A stretch of 64,000 bases of DNA from Microbacterium sp. 18062 (GCF_902706225.1 NZ_CACSKB010000010.1:24733-88732); one strand, 5' to 3'. Positions 1 to 8,619 are shown, counted from the stretch's first letter. The notes: generated from the letters alone by a model not told the origin. Program-made: numbers and translations.

Positions 1-705
1 CTCAAGGTCATCACGGACGGGTCCCTCGGCACGCGCACCGCGGCCTGCTCGCACCCGTACCCGCACGACCCGGACGACCGCGGCGTGCTCGCGGTGCCGC
101 CCGTCGAGCTCGCGCGGCTGATGACCGCGGCGGCCGGGGCCGGCATCGCCTGCGCCGTCCACGCGATCGGCGACGAGGCCGGACGCCATGCCCTCGACGC
201 GTTCGCGACGTCGGGGGCGTGGGGCACGATCGAGCATGCACAACTGCTGTCGCGCACCGACATGCCCCGCTTCGCCCGTCTCGGCGTGGGCGCGAGCGTG
301 CAGCCCGAGCACGCGCTCGACGACCGCGACCTGACCGACACGATCTGGGCGGGACAGACGGCGACGCCCTATCCGCTGCGCTCGCTCGCCGACGCGGGGG
401 CGAATCTGCTCCTCGGGTCGGATGCGCCGGTGGCGCCTCTGGACCCGTGGGCGGCGATCGCCGCCGCGGTCTTCCGCTCGCGTGACGATCGTGCGCCGTG
501 GCACCCCGAGGAGACGGTGCCCTTCTCGGTCGCGCTGGCCGCGTCGACCCGCGGCGGATCGCTGCATCCGTCCGCCATCGCCGTCGGCGCTCCCGCGGAC
601 CTCGCACTCTGCGCGACCGATCCGCGGATCGCGGGGGATCGGGAGCTTCGTGGCATGGAGGTGCGCGCGACGCTCCTCGCGGGCAGGGTCACCCACGACG
701 CCTGA
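1..705 (+). CDS. Amidohydrolase family 3 (YtcJ-like), C-terminal part
   Basis: Open from the first base, so the 5' end lies outside the window; 234 codons plus stop are visible. The translation has features of the YtcJ/amidohydrolase-3 branch of metal-dependent hydrolases: an N-terminal K-V-I-T-D-G-S-L-G-T-R-T block, HAIGDEA (metal-ligand His strand), a conserved IEHAQLL strand, SVQPEH, and GSDAPV with the catalytic Asp near the end. Such proteins are cytosolic enzymes that hydrolyse amide or imine bonds in small molecules; the substrate cannot be told from sequence. A strong hairpin follows the stop directly, so this is the last gene of its transcript. Family assignment is firm; the specific reaction is unknown. 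Confidence 0.85.
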   Translation, partial: LKVITDGSLGTRTAACSHPYPHDPDDRGVLAVPPVELARLMTAAAGAGIACAVHAIGDEAGRHALDAFATSGAWGTIEHAQLLSRTDMPRFARLGVGASVQPEHALDDRDLTDTIWAGQTATPYPLRSLADAGANLLLGSDAPVAPLDPWAAIAAAVFRSRDDRAPWHPEETVPFSVALAASTRGGSLHPSAIAVGAPADLALCATDPRIAGDRELRGMEVRATLLAGRVTHDA

Positions 706-709
706 CGAT

Positions 710-753
710 GCGAAGAGGCCCCGCCGAACGCAGGATCGGCGGGGCCTCTTCGC
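710..753. terminator. Bidirectional terminator hairpin
   Basis: Perfect 18-bp stem (710-727 with 736-753) and an 8-nt loop between the convergent amidohydrolase and dps genes. There is no clear T-run, as is common in high-GC actinobacteria. It probably serves both strands. Confidence 0.85.
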
Positions 754-765
754 GGGGGACGCGGA

Positions 766-1251
766 CTACTCGGCGAGGTGCGCCGAGAGAAACCAACGGT
801 CCTTCTCGAGGCCGGCACGCACGCCGATCACGAGGTCCTGGCTCGTGAGGTCGATCTCGTCCAGGCCGTCGATGGCTGCCTGCACATCGACGATCACGGC
901 GTCGATGTCGGCCACCACGTGGCGGATGATCTCCTCCCACGGGGTGAACCCTGCGGGAACGGTGGACGGCTTGCTCTTCGCGGCCACGGTGCTCAGACGC
1001 GCGTCGACCGGCAGGCCGAGGGCGACGATGCGCTCCGCGGCGAGGTCCGCGTACTCGCGGGCGTGGTCGACGACCGTGTCCAGCAGCTCGTGGATAGCGA
1101 TGAAGTTCGAGCCGCGCACGTTCCAGTGCGCCTGCTTGCCGTTGACGGCAAGGGCCTGGAGTCCCAGGGTCACGGGGGTCAGGAACTGAGCGGCGCCCGC
1201 GGCGACCGTGGGGTCCGCAGCGGTTGCCGGGATGGTCTGGTTCTTCGACAT
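766..1251 (-). CDS. dps: Dps-family ferritin-like DNA-protection protein
   Basis: 161 aa, the usual length for Dps. The four-helix ferritin-like fold is indicated by the KQAHWNVRG motif and the ferroxidase set H42, H54, D69 and E73, with the 12-, 27- and 31-residue spacing known for Dps proteins. The family oxidises Fe(II) with hydrogen peroxide, stores the mineral in a dodecamer and protects DNA during starvation and oxidative stress. The N-terminus lacks a long lysine-rich tail, so direct DNA binding is not evident. The gene is monocistronic: it ends at the shared hairpin with the convergent amidohydrolase and is divergent from the acyltransferase. The 160-bp upstream gap must hold its promoter; no clear operator was recognised there. 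Confidence 0.93.
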   Translation of the reverse strand: MSKNQTIPATAADPTVAAGAAQFLTPVTLGLQALAVNGKQAHWNVRGSNFIAIHELLDTVVDHAREYADLAAERIVALGLPVDARLSTVAAKSKPSTVPAGFTPWEEIIRHVVADIDAVIVDVQAAIDGLDEIDLTSQDLVIGVRAGLEKDRWFLSAHLAE

Positions 1252-1400
1252 GATGATGCCTCCGTCTTTCTGCAGTTCGCCTCTGCGGGTTCAACGCTAG
1301 CGACGTGACAGAATTCCGCAAGCAAGTTGAGGCTGTGCTTATCAGGTTCTGAGCGGACGGGTCGGTCGCGTCGCAGCGCGGAAACCCGGTCGGGAGCGGC

Positions 1401-1406
1401 TAGCGT
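1401..1406 (+). promoter_or_regulatory. Leaderless -10 box (TAGCGT) of the acyltransferase gene
   Basis: TAGCGT lies 6 nt before the GTG at 1413 and no Shine-Dalgarno sequence precedes that codon. This spacing puts transcription start on or next to the start codon, the typical actinobacterial leaderless arrangement. Confidence 0.5.
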
Positions 1407-1412
1407 CGAGGG

Positions 1413-3554
1413 GTGGCAGCGGCAGATCACGAGGCGGTCCCCCCGGGGTTGGACGAACCGGGGCGAACGGTGCGGCGCCAGCGGACCGACCGGTCGCCCG
1501 AGCACGCGGAGCCGTCGCGGTTCCTCCCGCACGTGCAGGGGCTTCGCGCGATCGCCGTGCTGCTGGTCGTGCTCTATCACTTCTGGCCCGGGCGCCTTCC
1601 CGGCGGGTACGTGGGCGTCGACATCTTCTTCGTGATCTCCGGCTTCCTGATCACCGGCCACCTCGCCCGTGAGCTGACGGCCACCGGAACGGTCCGGCTC
1701 GGGCAGTTCTGGGCCCGTCGAGCCCGGCGTCTGCTCCCCGCCTCGCTCCTCGTCCTGCTCGTGTGCGCCCTGGTCGCCGCCTCGCCGTACCTGATGCCGG
1801 TCTCCGGGCTGCAGCGGGAGATCAGCGAGATCATCGCCTCCACGTTCTACGTCGAGAACTGGTATCTCGCCTTCACCTCCGCCGACTACCTGAACCACGC
1901 GGGCGATCCGTCGATGGTGCAGCACTACTGGTCGCTGTCGCTGGAGGAGCAGTTCTATGTCCTCTGGCCGCTGCTCATGCTTCTCGCGGCATGGATCGGC
2001 GTGCGGTTCTTCCGGGGGCGGCGGCTGCGCGCCATCCTCGTCATGCTCGGTCTCGTCAGCGTCGCCTCGCTCGTCTTCTGCATCGTCTTCACCGCGACCG
2101 ACCCGGCGCCCGCGTACTTCGTGACCTTCACGCGGATGTGGGAGTTCGGCCTCGGTGCGATCATCGCGCTGGTGCCCGCTCTTCGCATCCGCCATGCGAT
2201 GGGCAGCTTCGTGCTCGGCTGGGCCGGGATCATCGCGCTGGTCTACACCGGGTTCCGCTTCGACGCCTCGACGCCGTTCCCCGGGTACACCGCGCTGCTG
2301 CCGGCGCTCGGCGCCGCCGCGGTGATCGCCGCGTCGAACAGCGACCGGTGGTGGTATCCGACCCGCGTCCTGTCGATCCGGCCGATGCGGTTCACCGGCG
2401 ACATCTCGTACTCGCTGTACCTGTGGCACTGGCCGCTGATCGTGATCGCCCCCTCCGTGCCGTTCTGGGGGCTGACGATCTACCACCGCGTCGCCCTCCT
2501 GGTCATCTGCTTCGTGCTCGCCTGGCTGACGAAGAGGCTCGTCGAGGATCCGGCGCGGGGGTGGCGCGTGCTGACGCGGCGCCCGGCGAAGGTGACGCTC
2601 TGGGCGTCGCTCGGCGCGATGCTGCTCGTGGCCGGCACCGCGGGCGGTGCGTGGGCGATGAACGCCCCGGCCTACCAGGAGGGCGTGCGCCAGCTGGCGG
2701 AGCTCCGCGTGGATCCGCCGGCGTGCTTCGGCGCGGCGGCGGTGCTCGACGAGGCGTGCGCGGACCAGGAGCCGGCGGACACGATCCTGCCGAGCCCTGG
2801 CTTCGCGGGCGCCGACAAGCCGGTCGACGAGCAGTGCTTCGTGCAGCTCAACGACGCCCGGCCGGTGTCGTGCGAGTTCGGCTCGGAGGCCGCCGACGCG
2901 CCGACGGTCGCCCTCGTGGGCGACAGTCACGCGTTCCAGCTGGTGTCGACGTTCGAGCGGATCGCCGAGGAGAACGGCTGGCGCCTGGTGACCTACTTCA
3001 AGGGTGCGTGCCCGTGGAACCCGACGCCGTTGTCGACCTCGGGGGCCTTCGGTGACGCCTGCACGCAGTGGCGCGAGGCCGTCTCGGCCGAGCTGGCCGA
3101 GAGTGCACCCGACGTGCTGTTCACGTCGGCGCTCGCCACGACCCCCTATTCGTCGGCGGGCTACGACTCCTCGTACGACGCGGCGGTCGCCGGGTACCGC
3201 GCGGCCTGGTCGACGATGACGGATGCCGGGATCCCCGTCGTGACGGTCGTCGACAATCCCGTCTGGGAGACCGACCCCAACAAGTGCCTGCGCACGCGCG
3301 ACGCCGCCGCGTGCGACGGCGCACGGTCGGACGTGCTGGTCGCGGACGATCCGCTGCGAGGGGCGGCAGAGGGACAGTCGGGGGTCACGCTGCTCGACTT
3401 CACCGACGTCTACTGCGACGAGACGACCTGTTTCCCGGTCGTGGGCGGCGCGAACGTGTACCGCGACCAGGACCACCTGACGGTGACCTTCGCCGACACG
3501 CTGGCGCCGCAGTACGCGGGTGCCATCCGCGAAGCGCTGGCGGCAGCCGGCTGA
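1413..3554 (+). CDS. Acyltransferase-3 / SGNH fusion membrane protein (OafA-like)
   Basis: 713 aa. After a hydrophilic N-terminus of about 45 residues comes the acyltransferase-3 signature LRAIAVLLVVLYHF and GGYVGVDIFFVISGFLIT, then about ten membrane spans to residue 425. The C-terminal periplasmic-side part contains GDSHAFQL, the GDSH block of an SGNH hydrolase domain, and DQDHLT near the end, which supplies the Asp/His of that triad. OafA/OatA-type proteins move acyl groups across the membrane and attach them to cell-wall glycans, peptidoglycan or exopolysaccharide. The GTG start is chosen because a -10 box sits 6 nt upstream; a later start would still keep the first membrane span. It is monocistronic, and the glycan acceptor is not predictable. 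Confidence 0.9.
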   Translation: MAAADHEAVPPGLDEPGRTVRRQRTDRSPEHAEPSRFLPHVQGLRAIAVLLVVLYHFWPGRLPGGYVGVDIFFVISGFLITGHLARELTATGTVRLGQFWARRARRLLPASLLVLLVCALVAASPYLMPVSGLQREISEIIASTFYVENWYLAFTSADYLNHAGDPSMVQHYWSLSLEEQFYVLWPLLMLLAAWIGVRFFRGRRLRAILVMLGLVSVASLVFCIVFTATDPAPAYFVTFTRMWEFGLGAIIALVPALRIRHAMGSFVLGWAGIIALVYTGFRFDASTPFPGYTALLPALGAAAVIAASNSDRWWYPTRVLSIRPMRFTGDISYSLYLWHWPLIVIAPSVPFWGLTIYHRVALLVICFVLAWLTKRLVEDPARGWRVLTRRPAKVTLWASLGAMLLVAGTAGGAWAMNAPAYQEGVRQLAELRVDPPACFGAAAVLDEACADQEPADTILPSPGFAGADKPVDEQCFVQLNDARPVSCEFGSEAADAPTVALVGDSHAFQLVSTFERIAEENGWRLVTYFKGACPWNPTPLSTSGAFGDACTQWREAVSAELAESAPDVLFTSALATTPYSSAGYDSSYDAAVAGYRAAWSTMTDAGIPVVTVVDNPVWETDPNKCLRTRDAAACDGARSDVLVADDPLRGAAEGQSGVTLLDFTDVYCDETTCFPVVGGANVYRDQDHLTVTFADTLAPQYAGAIREALAAAG

Positions 3555-3593
3555 TCCGGCGCGGGGCGCTGCCGGCCCGTGGGGCGGCGCCGG

Positions 3594-3599
3594 TAGGGT
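3594..3599 (+). promoter_or_regulatory. Leaderless -10 box (TAGGGT)
   Basis: TAGGGT is 7 nt upstream of the ATG at 3607, with no ribosome-binding sequence between. It supports the start chosen for the hexapeptide-repeat gene. Confidence 0.5.
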
Positions 3600-3606
3600 C
3601 GACGGC

Positions 3607-4143
3607 ATGACGGTTTCCGACGGTGCCTCTGTCCTCGGGCTCGGCGACGCGCGCCCGCACATCGAGCCGACGGCGTTCGTCGCGGCCGGAGCGCGCATCA
3701 TCGGCGCGGTCTCGCTCGGCGATCGGTCGAGCGTCTGGTACAACGCGGTTCTGCGCGCGGACGGCGACACGATCACGATCGGCGCGCGCAGCAACCTGCA
3801 GGACAACGTCAGCGTCCACGTCGACGCGGGCTCGCCGGTGGTGATCGGTGAGGACGTCTCGGTCGGGCACAACGCCGTGGTGCACGGCTGCACGATCGGC
3901 GACGGCTCGTTGATCGGGATGGGTGCGGTCGTTCTGAACGGCGCCCGGATCGGCGCGGGGTGTCTCGTGGGCGGGGGAGCGGTCGTGCTGGAGGACGCCG
4001 AGATCCCGGACGGCTCGCTGGTCGCCGGTGTGCCGGCGAAGGTCCGGCGGGAGCTCACCGCGGAGGAACGCGCGGGCCTGGTGCACAACGCCGAGACCTA
4101 CCTCGCCCACTCCGCCGCGCACGGCGGCGCGCAGCCGGGGTGA
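3607..4143 (+). CDS. Gamma-carbonic-anhydrase-like hexapeptide-repeat protein
   Basis: 178 aa, usual for the YrdA/PaaY/gamma-CA-like family. It is a left-handed beta-helix of hexapeptide repeats with the blocks VWYNAVLRAD, NLQDNVSVHVD and GHNAVVHGCTIG. The first His (in SVHVD) and the His pair (GHNAVVH) are the metal ligands of gamma carbonic anhydrases. Family members bind zinc or iron as trimers; many lack measurable carbonic anhydrase activity, so the activity is uncertain. The ATG is preferred over upstream in-frame codons because of the leaderless promoter. The 3' end overlaps by 46 bp an uncertain ORF on the other strand. Confidence 0.88.
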   Translation: MTVSDGASVLGLGDARPHIEPTAFVAAGARIIGAVSLGDRSSVWYNAVLRADGDTITIGARSNLQDNVSVHVDAGSPVVIGEDVSVGHNAVVHGCTIGDGSLIGMGAVVLNGARIGAGCLVGGGAVVLEDAEIPDGSLVAGVPAKVRRELTAEERAGLVHNAETYLAHSAAHGGAQPG

Positions 4144-4526
4144 CGTCCGGTCGCTGAGCGAGCGCAGCGAGTCGACGCGTGAGGACTCGCGCCGACCGAG
4201 GCTCGTCCGCGTCTCTCGTGCGCGAATGCGGGACGAAGAGCCGCCGAACCTGGCGCCGGCAGAGGGCGAATCAGGGCGAGCACCATCGCGGGCAGGGCGC
4301 CGACGGGCAGCGACATGAGAAACGCCGTCGCTGTGTTCGTCCGGAACCGGATCCAGAGAAGAAGCGGCGCTGCGTACAACGCCCCCACGAGCACCACCCC
4401 CGGGAGGAGCCGGAGGAACAACTGTGGCTCTTTCGCCCACCAGCCGACAGGGTCGCCCATGATCGCATCGGTCTCGGGCGGCGTGCCGAGGGCGAACGGT
4501 ATCGAGACGACCGCAACGGCGACCAC
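4098..4526 (-). CDS. Possible small three-helix membrane protein
   Basis: 142 aa from a GTG at 4526. Three hydrophobic stretches are evident: VAVAVVSIPFALG, LFLRLLPGVVLVGALYAA and TAFLMSLPVGALPAMVLALI. Between the first two is a hydrophilic loop with GWWAKEP. The last ~40 codons read antisense through a repeat-like sequence and the end of the carbonic-anhydrase-like gene, so the natural 3' end may have been altered. The start has no good ribosome-binding site. The family was not recognised. It lies directly downstream of the HNH gene on the same strand, with an 83-nt gap. It may be a real gene, or a remnant whose ends were damaged. Confidence 0.35.
   Translation of the reverse strand: MVAVAVVSIPFALGTPPETDAIMGDPVGWWAKEPQLFLRLLPGVVLVGALYAAPLLLWIRFRTNTATAFLMSLPVGALPAMVLALIRPLPAPGSAALRPAFAHERRGRASVGASPHASTRCARSATGRHPGCAPPCAAEWAR
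4149..4175. repeat. Short GC-rich dyad repeat (GCTGAGCGAGCGCAGCGAG type)
   Basis: A partly palindromic GAGCGAGCGCAGCGAG element just after the carbonic-anhydrase-like gene. Similar sequences are, from memory, scattered in intergenic DNA of Microbacteriaceae. A related, more degenerate hairpin is present near 59738-59786. It may act in transcription termination between convergent genes. Confidence 0.4.
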
Positions 4527-4609
4527 GAAGGAGCCGCATGGGCGACCCCGTCGAGAAGAGGGTGTGGCGCTGCGGCGCGCCGTGGGTGCAGCACGATCGT
4601 GCGCGGTGT

Positions 4610-6001
4610 TCAGAAGGGCGGAGGTTCGTGATCGGGGAGGAATCGCACGACCGGGCACGGGGGATCGTCGAGGTAGACGTGACCGAGGGGCGACGTCCAC
4701 TCCAGGACTCCGTCTGCGAGTTGGCGGACGGACCAGGTCGTGGCGTGCTTGAGCACATGATGTCGTCGGCAGAGGCAGGCGAGATTGGAGCTGGCGGTGG
4801 CACCGCCATGGGCGGCATCGACCGTGTGATCGAGGTCGCAGCGGACGGAGGACATGCGGCATCCGGGGAATCGACAGTGCTGATCTCGGGCACGGAGATG
4901 ACGTTTGAGATCCTCGCTGGGGCGGTACCGATCGACGGCGAGCACGGCGTCGGTGACCGGGTGGGTGAGGATGCGGTCCCAGCCGGTGCAGGATGAACCC
5001 GCGAGCCGACGGGCGGTGTCGGCGTCGATGGGGGAGCGTCCGGCCAGATCGGCCGGTTCTGCGTCGTGGCCGAGAAGGGTGAGGGCGGAGACGGTGACCT
5101 GCACGGTCGCGCGGATGACGCCGAGAGTGCCCGGGCCGTCGCCGGTGACGGTCGGGTCGGCCTCCGGTGCGCCGGTGAGGAGGATGTCGGCGAACACGTC
5201 GGCGCGGAGCTGGTCCATCGTGCGCCGATCGGAGGCGATCGCGGCCCGTGCTGCCGCTCGTTCGACGTCGGCACTCGTCGCCGATGCTCCTGTGCCGGTC
5301 TCATCGACGCGCTCCTGATCGTCGACGAGCTCTTGGACGGCCCCCGAGCGCACATCTTTGAGCGCCTGAGCCTGTTGGGTGAGCCGGTCGTAGATGCCGT
5401 CGGCGAGGACGTTCGGAAGCGTGGCGATCACGTCGGACATGCCGTCGCCGAGAGGCATGATCCGGACGGCGCGCGTCTCCCGCGCCGCGTGGTGCCGTTC
5501 GGTCAGCGTGCGAGGATGCACGCGCTCGGCGAGCATCTCGAGCCCCCGGCGCGCGCGCCCGGACGTCTCCTTCGCGCAGATCGCGAGTGCGGCGGCCTCG
5601 AACTCGCCACGTGCCTCGGACGGGAGCGGGGTGCCGGCGTCGACGATCGCGAGAACATGGCTGCGGTTGATGCGGGCGTCGCCCCAGGCCTGAAGAGTTG
5701 CGGCGTAGTCGGTGACGAGCACTGCCGCCTCGCTCATCTGGCGTTGCGCCGTGCGATCCGAGATCCGGAGTGCGCAGCCGACCTCCGCCGCGATCGCGCG
5801 CGAGCTCATGTCGCGTTCCCGTGCGGCGGCGGGGTGGCCGGCGGCCACCTGGGCGGCCACGTCGTCGAGTCGGGCCATCGCCCGCACCCGTGCGACCTGC
5901 GCGGCGGCTATCGCGCCCTCGGCCGCCGCAAGGTCGTCGAGGGCCGCGGCGACCGCGGCGCTCTGCGCCTCGGTGAACCCCGCGATCCTTTTCGAAGACA
6001 T
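4610..6001 (-). CDS. DUF222 / HNH endonuclease-domain protein
   Basis: 463 aa. Residues about 1-300 form the helical DUF222 region (13E12-repeat family), common and multicopy in actinobacteria. The C-terminus has a complete HNH module: CRFPGC, DLDHTVDAAHGG (the H and N region) and LCRRHHVLKH. The His and Cys residues expected for metal-binding HNH nucleases are present. These proteins are usually viewed as mobile or defence-associated nucleases, but the biological role is unproven. The ATG at 6001 is followed by a normal N-terminus. It is separated by 45 nt from the operon upstream and may be transcribed from it. Confidence 0.88.
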   Translation of the reverse strand: MSSKRIAGFTEAQSAAVAAALDDLAAAEGAIAAAQVARVRAMARLDDVAAQVAAGHPAAARERDMSSRAIAAEVGCALRISDRTAQRQMSEAAVLVTDYAATLQAWGDARINRSHVLAIVDAGTPLPSEARGEFEAAALAICAKETSGRARRGLEMLAERVHPRTLTERHHAARETRAVRIMPLGDGMSDVIATLPNVLADGIYDRLTQQAQALKDVRSGAVQELVDDQERVDETGTGASATSADVERAAARAAIASDRRTMDQLRADVFADILLTGAPEADPTVTGDGPGTLGVIRATVQVTVSALTLLGHDAEPADLAGRSPIDADTARRLAGSSCTGWDRILTHPVTDAVLAVDRYRPSEDLKRHLRARDQHCRFPGCRMSSVRCDLDHTVDAAHGGATASSNLACLCRRHHVLKHATTWSVRQLADGVLEWTSPLGHVYLDDPPCPVVRFLPDHEPPPF

Positions 6002-6046
6002 GTTCTAATCTTGGAAGGGGGCTCCGACATCGGGCGAGATCGGCCT

Positions 6047-6835
6047 CTATGTCGTGCGTTCGCGCAGTGCGTCCTCGACGCGGCGCACCGCGGCGATCCC
6101 GCCGTCGGCGAGCACGGTGCGCTCGGCGGGGCGCTCGAGATAGTAGCGCACGATCGCGGCGACCTGGTTCGGGTCCGAGCCGAGCGCGATCGCCGGAGCG
6201 AGAACGGGACTCCCGGTCCCGCCCCGCGACACGAGCGACAGCTTGGCCGCCGGGCCGGCGACGACGCCCGCCTCGGCAAGATCCTCCCACCGCCACTCGA
6301 CACGTGCCCGGCCCCGGATGCCGCGCAGGCCCTCGGGCGACAGCTCCAGCCCGGCGGGCACGCGCGTCTGCCACAACCGCACGGCGAGGATCACCACGCC
6401 GAGCGCTCCCAACGCGTACGGGCCGCGGGACAGGAGAAACGACGCCGGCATCGTCGGCAGTGCCGCCACGTCGACCACGAGCTGCGCGAGCGCCGGGAGC
6501 AGCAGAGCGAACGCCATGACGAGCGTGGGAGCCGTGGCCGCGGCCGACGGAGCGAAGCGCAGGGCACGCGCAGCTGCATCGATGCTGACGACCCGCGGCT
6601 CGACGGCGCCGAGCATCACGTGCAGTCCGACGCCGACCGTGAGGATCGTCAGCGCCAACGCGCCCATCACCAGCCGGAACCCGACCCGGTCGTCGACGAA
6701 CGCGAGGGACGCGGGCAGGAGTGCGAACGCGATCACGAGCCACGCCAGTGGGCGAGGACTGCGCCCGTTCGGGAACACCGGGACTGATGCTTCGCCCACC
6801 GGCTCTACGCGGGGTGACATCCGCTGCAGGGTCAT
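6047..6835 (-). CDS. Membrane protein with PH-like C-terminal domain, last gene of WXG operon
   Basis: 262 aa from ATG 6835. It has four hydrophobic spans: two around residues 25-70 (LAWLVIAFALLPASLAF, LVMGALALTILTVGVGL) and two around 110-160 (LVMAFALLLPALAQLVV, YALGALGVVILAVRLW). A cytosolic C-terminal region follows with a strand pattern (LELSPEGLRGIRG..VEWRWEDL) typical of bacterial PH-like domains. The start lies 4 nt after the stop of the upstream gene, so translation is probably coupled. No exact family was recognised. Its position in a WXG100-type operon suggests a role connected with an exported substrate, for example a membrane partner or immunity protein; this is inference. Confidence 0.75.
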   Translation of the reverse strand: MTLQRMSPRVEPVGEASVPVFPNGRSPRPLAWLVIAFALLPASLAFVDDRVGFRLVMGALALTILTVGVGLHVMLGAVEPRVVSIDAAARALRFAPSAAATAPTLVMAFALLLPALAQLVVDVAALPTMPASFLLSRGPYALGALGVVILAVRLWQTRVPAGLELSPEGLRGIRGRARVEWRWEDLAEAGVVAGPAAKLSLVSRGGTGSPVLAPAIALGSDPNQVAAIVRYYLERPAERTVLADGGIAAVRRVEDALRERTT

Positions 6836-6839
6836 GCGC

Positions 6840-8009
6840 TCAACCTCCCGACGGCACCCGCCGCATCCGCGGCGACGGGGGCGAGTAGCCCTCCAGCCGC
6901 GGCGTGCCGCCGGTGAAGTAGTCATCGATGCTCTCTCGGGCGTCCAAGGGCACTGCCGCCTCCCACAACCACCGCGAACCCGCCCCGACCGCCACGCCGC
7001 CCACGATGACGCCGCCCACGACCCACCCGACGGGGTTGCTGCCCAGAGCGGCGGCGATGCCGCCTGCGGCTGCGCCACCGGCTGCGCCACCGGCGATGCC
7101 GCCGCCCAGCTCGGCGAGCCCTGAAGTGAGAGATCCTCCTGCTGCCACGTCGGAGGCGATCGACACGATGTCGATCACGGCGCCGGCCACGGGGATCACC
7201 TTCGCGAACTTCGAGACGCGCCCGATCTGTTCGGCCAGCGCTTCGACGCCTTGCCGCATCGCGCGAGGGTCGGCGGCCTCGGCGGCCGCGCGGACGGCCG
7301 GGTTGCCCGACCGCAACTGGTTCCGGAAGGTCTCCGCGGCATCCTGGAGCGTGTCGTGCTCCTTCCGCCAGTCCCCGAGACGCTGATCGAGGAAGCTCTC
7401 GTATCCGTCCAGGACGGCTCCCGCGACGGTGTCGTTGCCGTTCCCGACCAATGCATCGACGGTGCCGGAGAGCTGCTGCAGTTCCTCGACGCGCGCGACC
7501 AGAGGGACGATGTTCTCACCGATCCAGGCGTCCAGCTCACCCATGATCGTGCCGACCTGAGTGCCCAGATCGTTGTAGCTGGCGATCTTGTCGAGGTAGC
7601 TCTCGTACTCCGCGAGGTCTTCCTCGGGGGCACCGGGTGCGGGGCAGTAGCTCAGACTGGTCGTCGGGGGGAAGACCGTCGACCCGATCACGCTCAGTCC
7701 GACCTCGCCCGCCTGGAAGAGGAGGGTGGCGTAGTCCTCCTGGGCGCGCTCGAGGCGATTCGCGTAGGCGCGGAAGACCTCGACGGCATCGGTGATGAAC
7801 CCCGGCGCGCTCTTCGCGCGGTTGCGCACTTTGCCGACCGTGTCGCGCCATGCCTGGCCGGCTTCGCCCGTCCAGTAGTAGCTCGAGTCGCCCCAGATGT
7901 ATGCAAGTTCGACGTCGACATCCGACATCCGGCTCTTCACCGAATCGAGCCAATCGGCGACGGCTCGCACGCCGGCGGGCGAGCCGGGCATCCGCACCTC
8001 GATCGACAT
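6840..8009 (-). CDS. WXG100/LXG-like large helical protein, putative type VII secretion substrate
   Basis: 389 aa. The N-terminal ~100 residues resemble a WXG-type helical hairpin, with W and G near positions 40-50 (WGDSSYYWTGEAGQAW). Long amphipathic helices follow to about residue 270. A glycine-rich hydrophobic stretch (GGGIAGGAAGGAAAGGIAA, then VGWVVGGVIVGGVAVGAG) could insert into a membrane, and a short polar tail ends in proline and arginine. There is no signal peptide. Family knowledge: such proteins are exported by Esx/type VII systems together with small partners. The start ATG shares one base with the upstream stop (TGATG). Whether it is a toxin or a cell-surface protein is unknown; no catalytic motif was seen. 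Confidence 0.7.
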   Translation of the reverse strand: MSIEVRMPGSPAGVRAVADWLDSVKSRMSDVDVELAYIWGDSSYYWTGEAGQAWRDTVGKVRNRAKSAPGFITDAVEVFRAYANRLERAQEDYATLLFQAGEVGLSVIGSTVFPPTTSLSYCPAPGAPEEDLAEYESYLDKIASYNDLGTQVGTIMGELDAWIGENIVPLVARVEELQQLSGTVDALVGNGNDTVAGAVLDGYESFLDQRLGDWRKEHDTLQDAAETFRNQLRSGNPAVRAAAEAADPRAMRQGVEALAEQIGRVSKFAKVIPVAGAVIDIVSIASDVAAGGSLTSGLAELGGGIAGGAAGGAAAGGIAAALGSNPVGWVVGGVIVGGVAVGAGSRWLWEAAVPLDARESIDDYFTGGTPRLEGYSPPSPRMRRVPSGG

Positions 8010-8305
8010 CAGCCCTCCAGCTCCGCCTCGAGGCTGGAGAGCTCATCAGCGATCTGATCTTCGGTGGCGAACGTGTCCTGCATGACGTCGTCGGTGATCG
8101 CGCCGATCAGGCGCACGGCGCCGCCGTACTCGTTGGCCGCCTCGGCGCCGGCCGCCGCGATGAAGCCGATGAGAGCCGATGCCGCGCCGGCGTCCGCCGC
8201 CGGCGGCATATCGGTGAGGGCCTCATCGAGCTGGTCCACACGATCGACGACCTCGCCCATCCGCCGCTGCATGTTGTCTCGGTCCATGTAGATCGGATCG
8301 TTCAT
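8009..8305 (-). CDS. Small helical WXG100-like partner protein
   Basis: 98 aa, acidic and helical, the size of WXG100 proteins but with no obvious central WxG. It begins MNDPIYMDRDNMQRRMGEVV and has an alanine-rich centre (DAGAASALIGFIAAAGAEAA) flanked by helices. The ATG overlaps the upstream stop in ATGA, and its own stop shares a base with the next start, so three genes are translationally chained. By position and size it is the likely heterodimer partner or chaperone of the large WXG-type protein. The family assignment is inference. Confidence 0.65.
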   Translation of the reverse strand: MNDPIYMDRDNMQRRMGEVVDRVDQLDEALTDMPPAADAGAASALIGFIAAAGAEAANEYGGAVRLIGAITDDVMQDTFATEDQIADELSSLEAELEG

Positions 8306-8619
8306 GCAAGCCTCCCGCCCGCGCGCTCGCTCCGCGGTATCTCGAGATCGAACGCGACGACGTCGAACGGCTGGCCTGCCTTGATCCGGCCGAGTTCGGA
8401 TGTCATCAGCAGCATCCACGGCTGATCGGGGCCGCACTTGTCGGCGAGACGATCGAGTGCCGTGTAGGCGAGGAGACCGCGTCGACCGTCGGCCAGTCTC
8501 CGAACCACGGCCATCTGGCCTTCGCTGTCGGGGTTGTCGACGATGGGCAGATAGAGCACCGGGGGCACGATGACCTCGGGCTGCTCGATCTGCCCGTCCT
8601 GCCTGACTCTGGATGCCAC
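8302..8619 (-). CDS. SseB-like small protein, first gene of WXG operon
   Basis: 105 aa. It contains a strand-helix pattern V-L-Y-L-P-I-V-D followed by VVRRLADGRRGLLAYTALDRLADKCG and PWMLLMTSELGRI, as in SseB N-terminal-domain-like proteins of actinobacteria. In enterobacteria SseB is linked to secretion. Here it heads an operon of type VII character, so a chaperone or regulatory role is plausible but not shown. The GTG start is supported by GGAGGA about 8 nt upstream. The stop overlaps the next start (ATGA). Confidence 0.65.
   Translation of the reverse strand: MASRVRQDGQIEQPEVIVPPVLYLPIVDNPDSEGQMAVVRRLADGRRGLLAYTALDRLADKCGPDQPWMLLMTSELGRIKAGQPFDVVAFDLEIPRSERAGGRLA

Noticed and set aside
1179..4088. 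969-codon minus-strand open frame across the acyltransferase
   Set aside because: Antisense shadow produced by the high GC third positions; Arg/Gly-rich with no domain.
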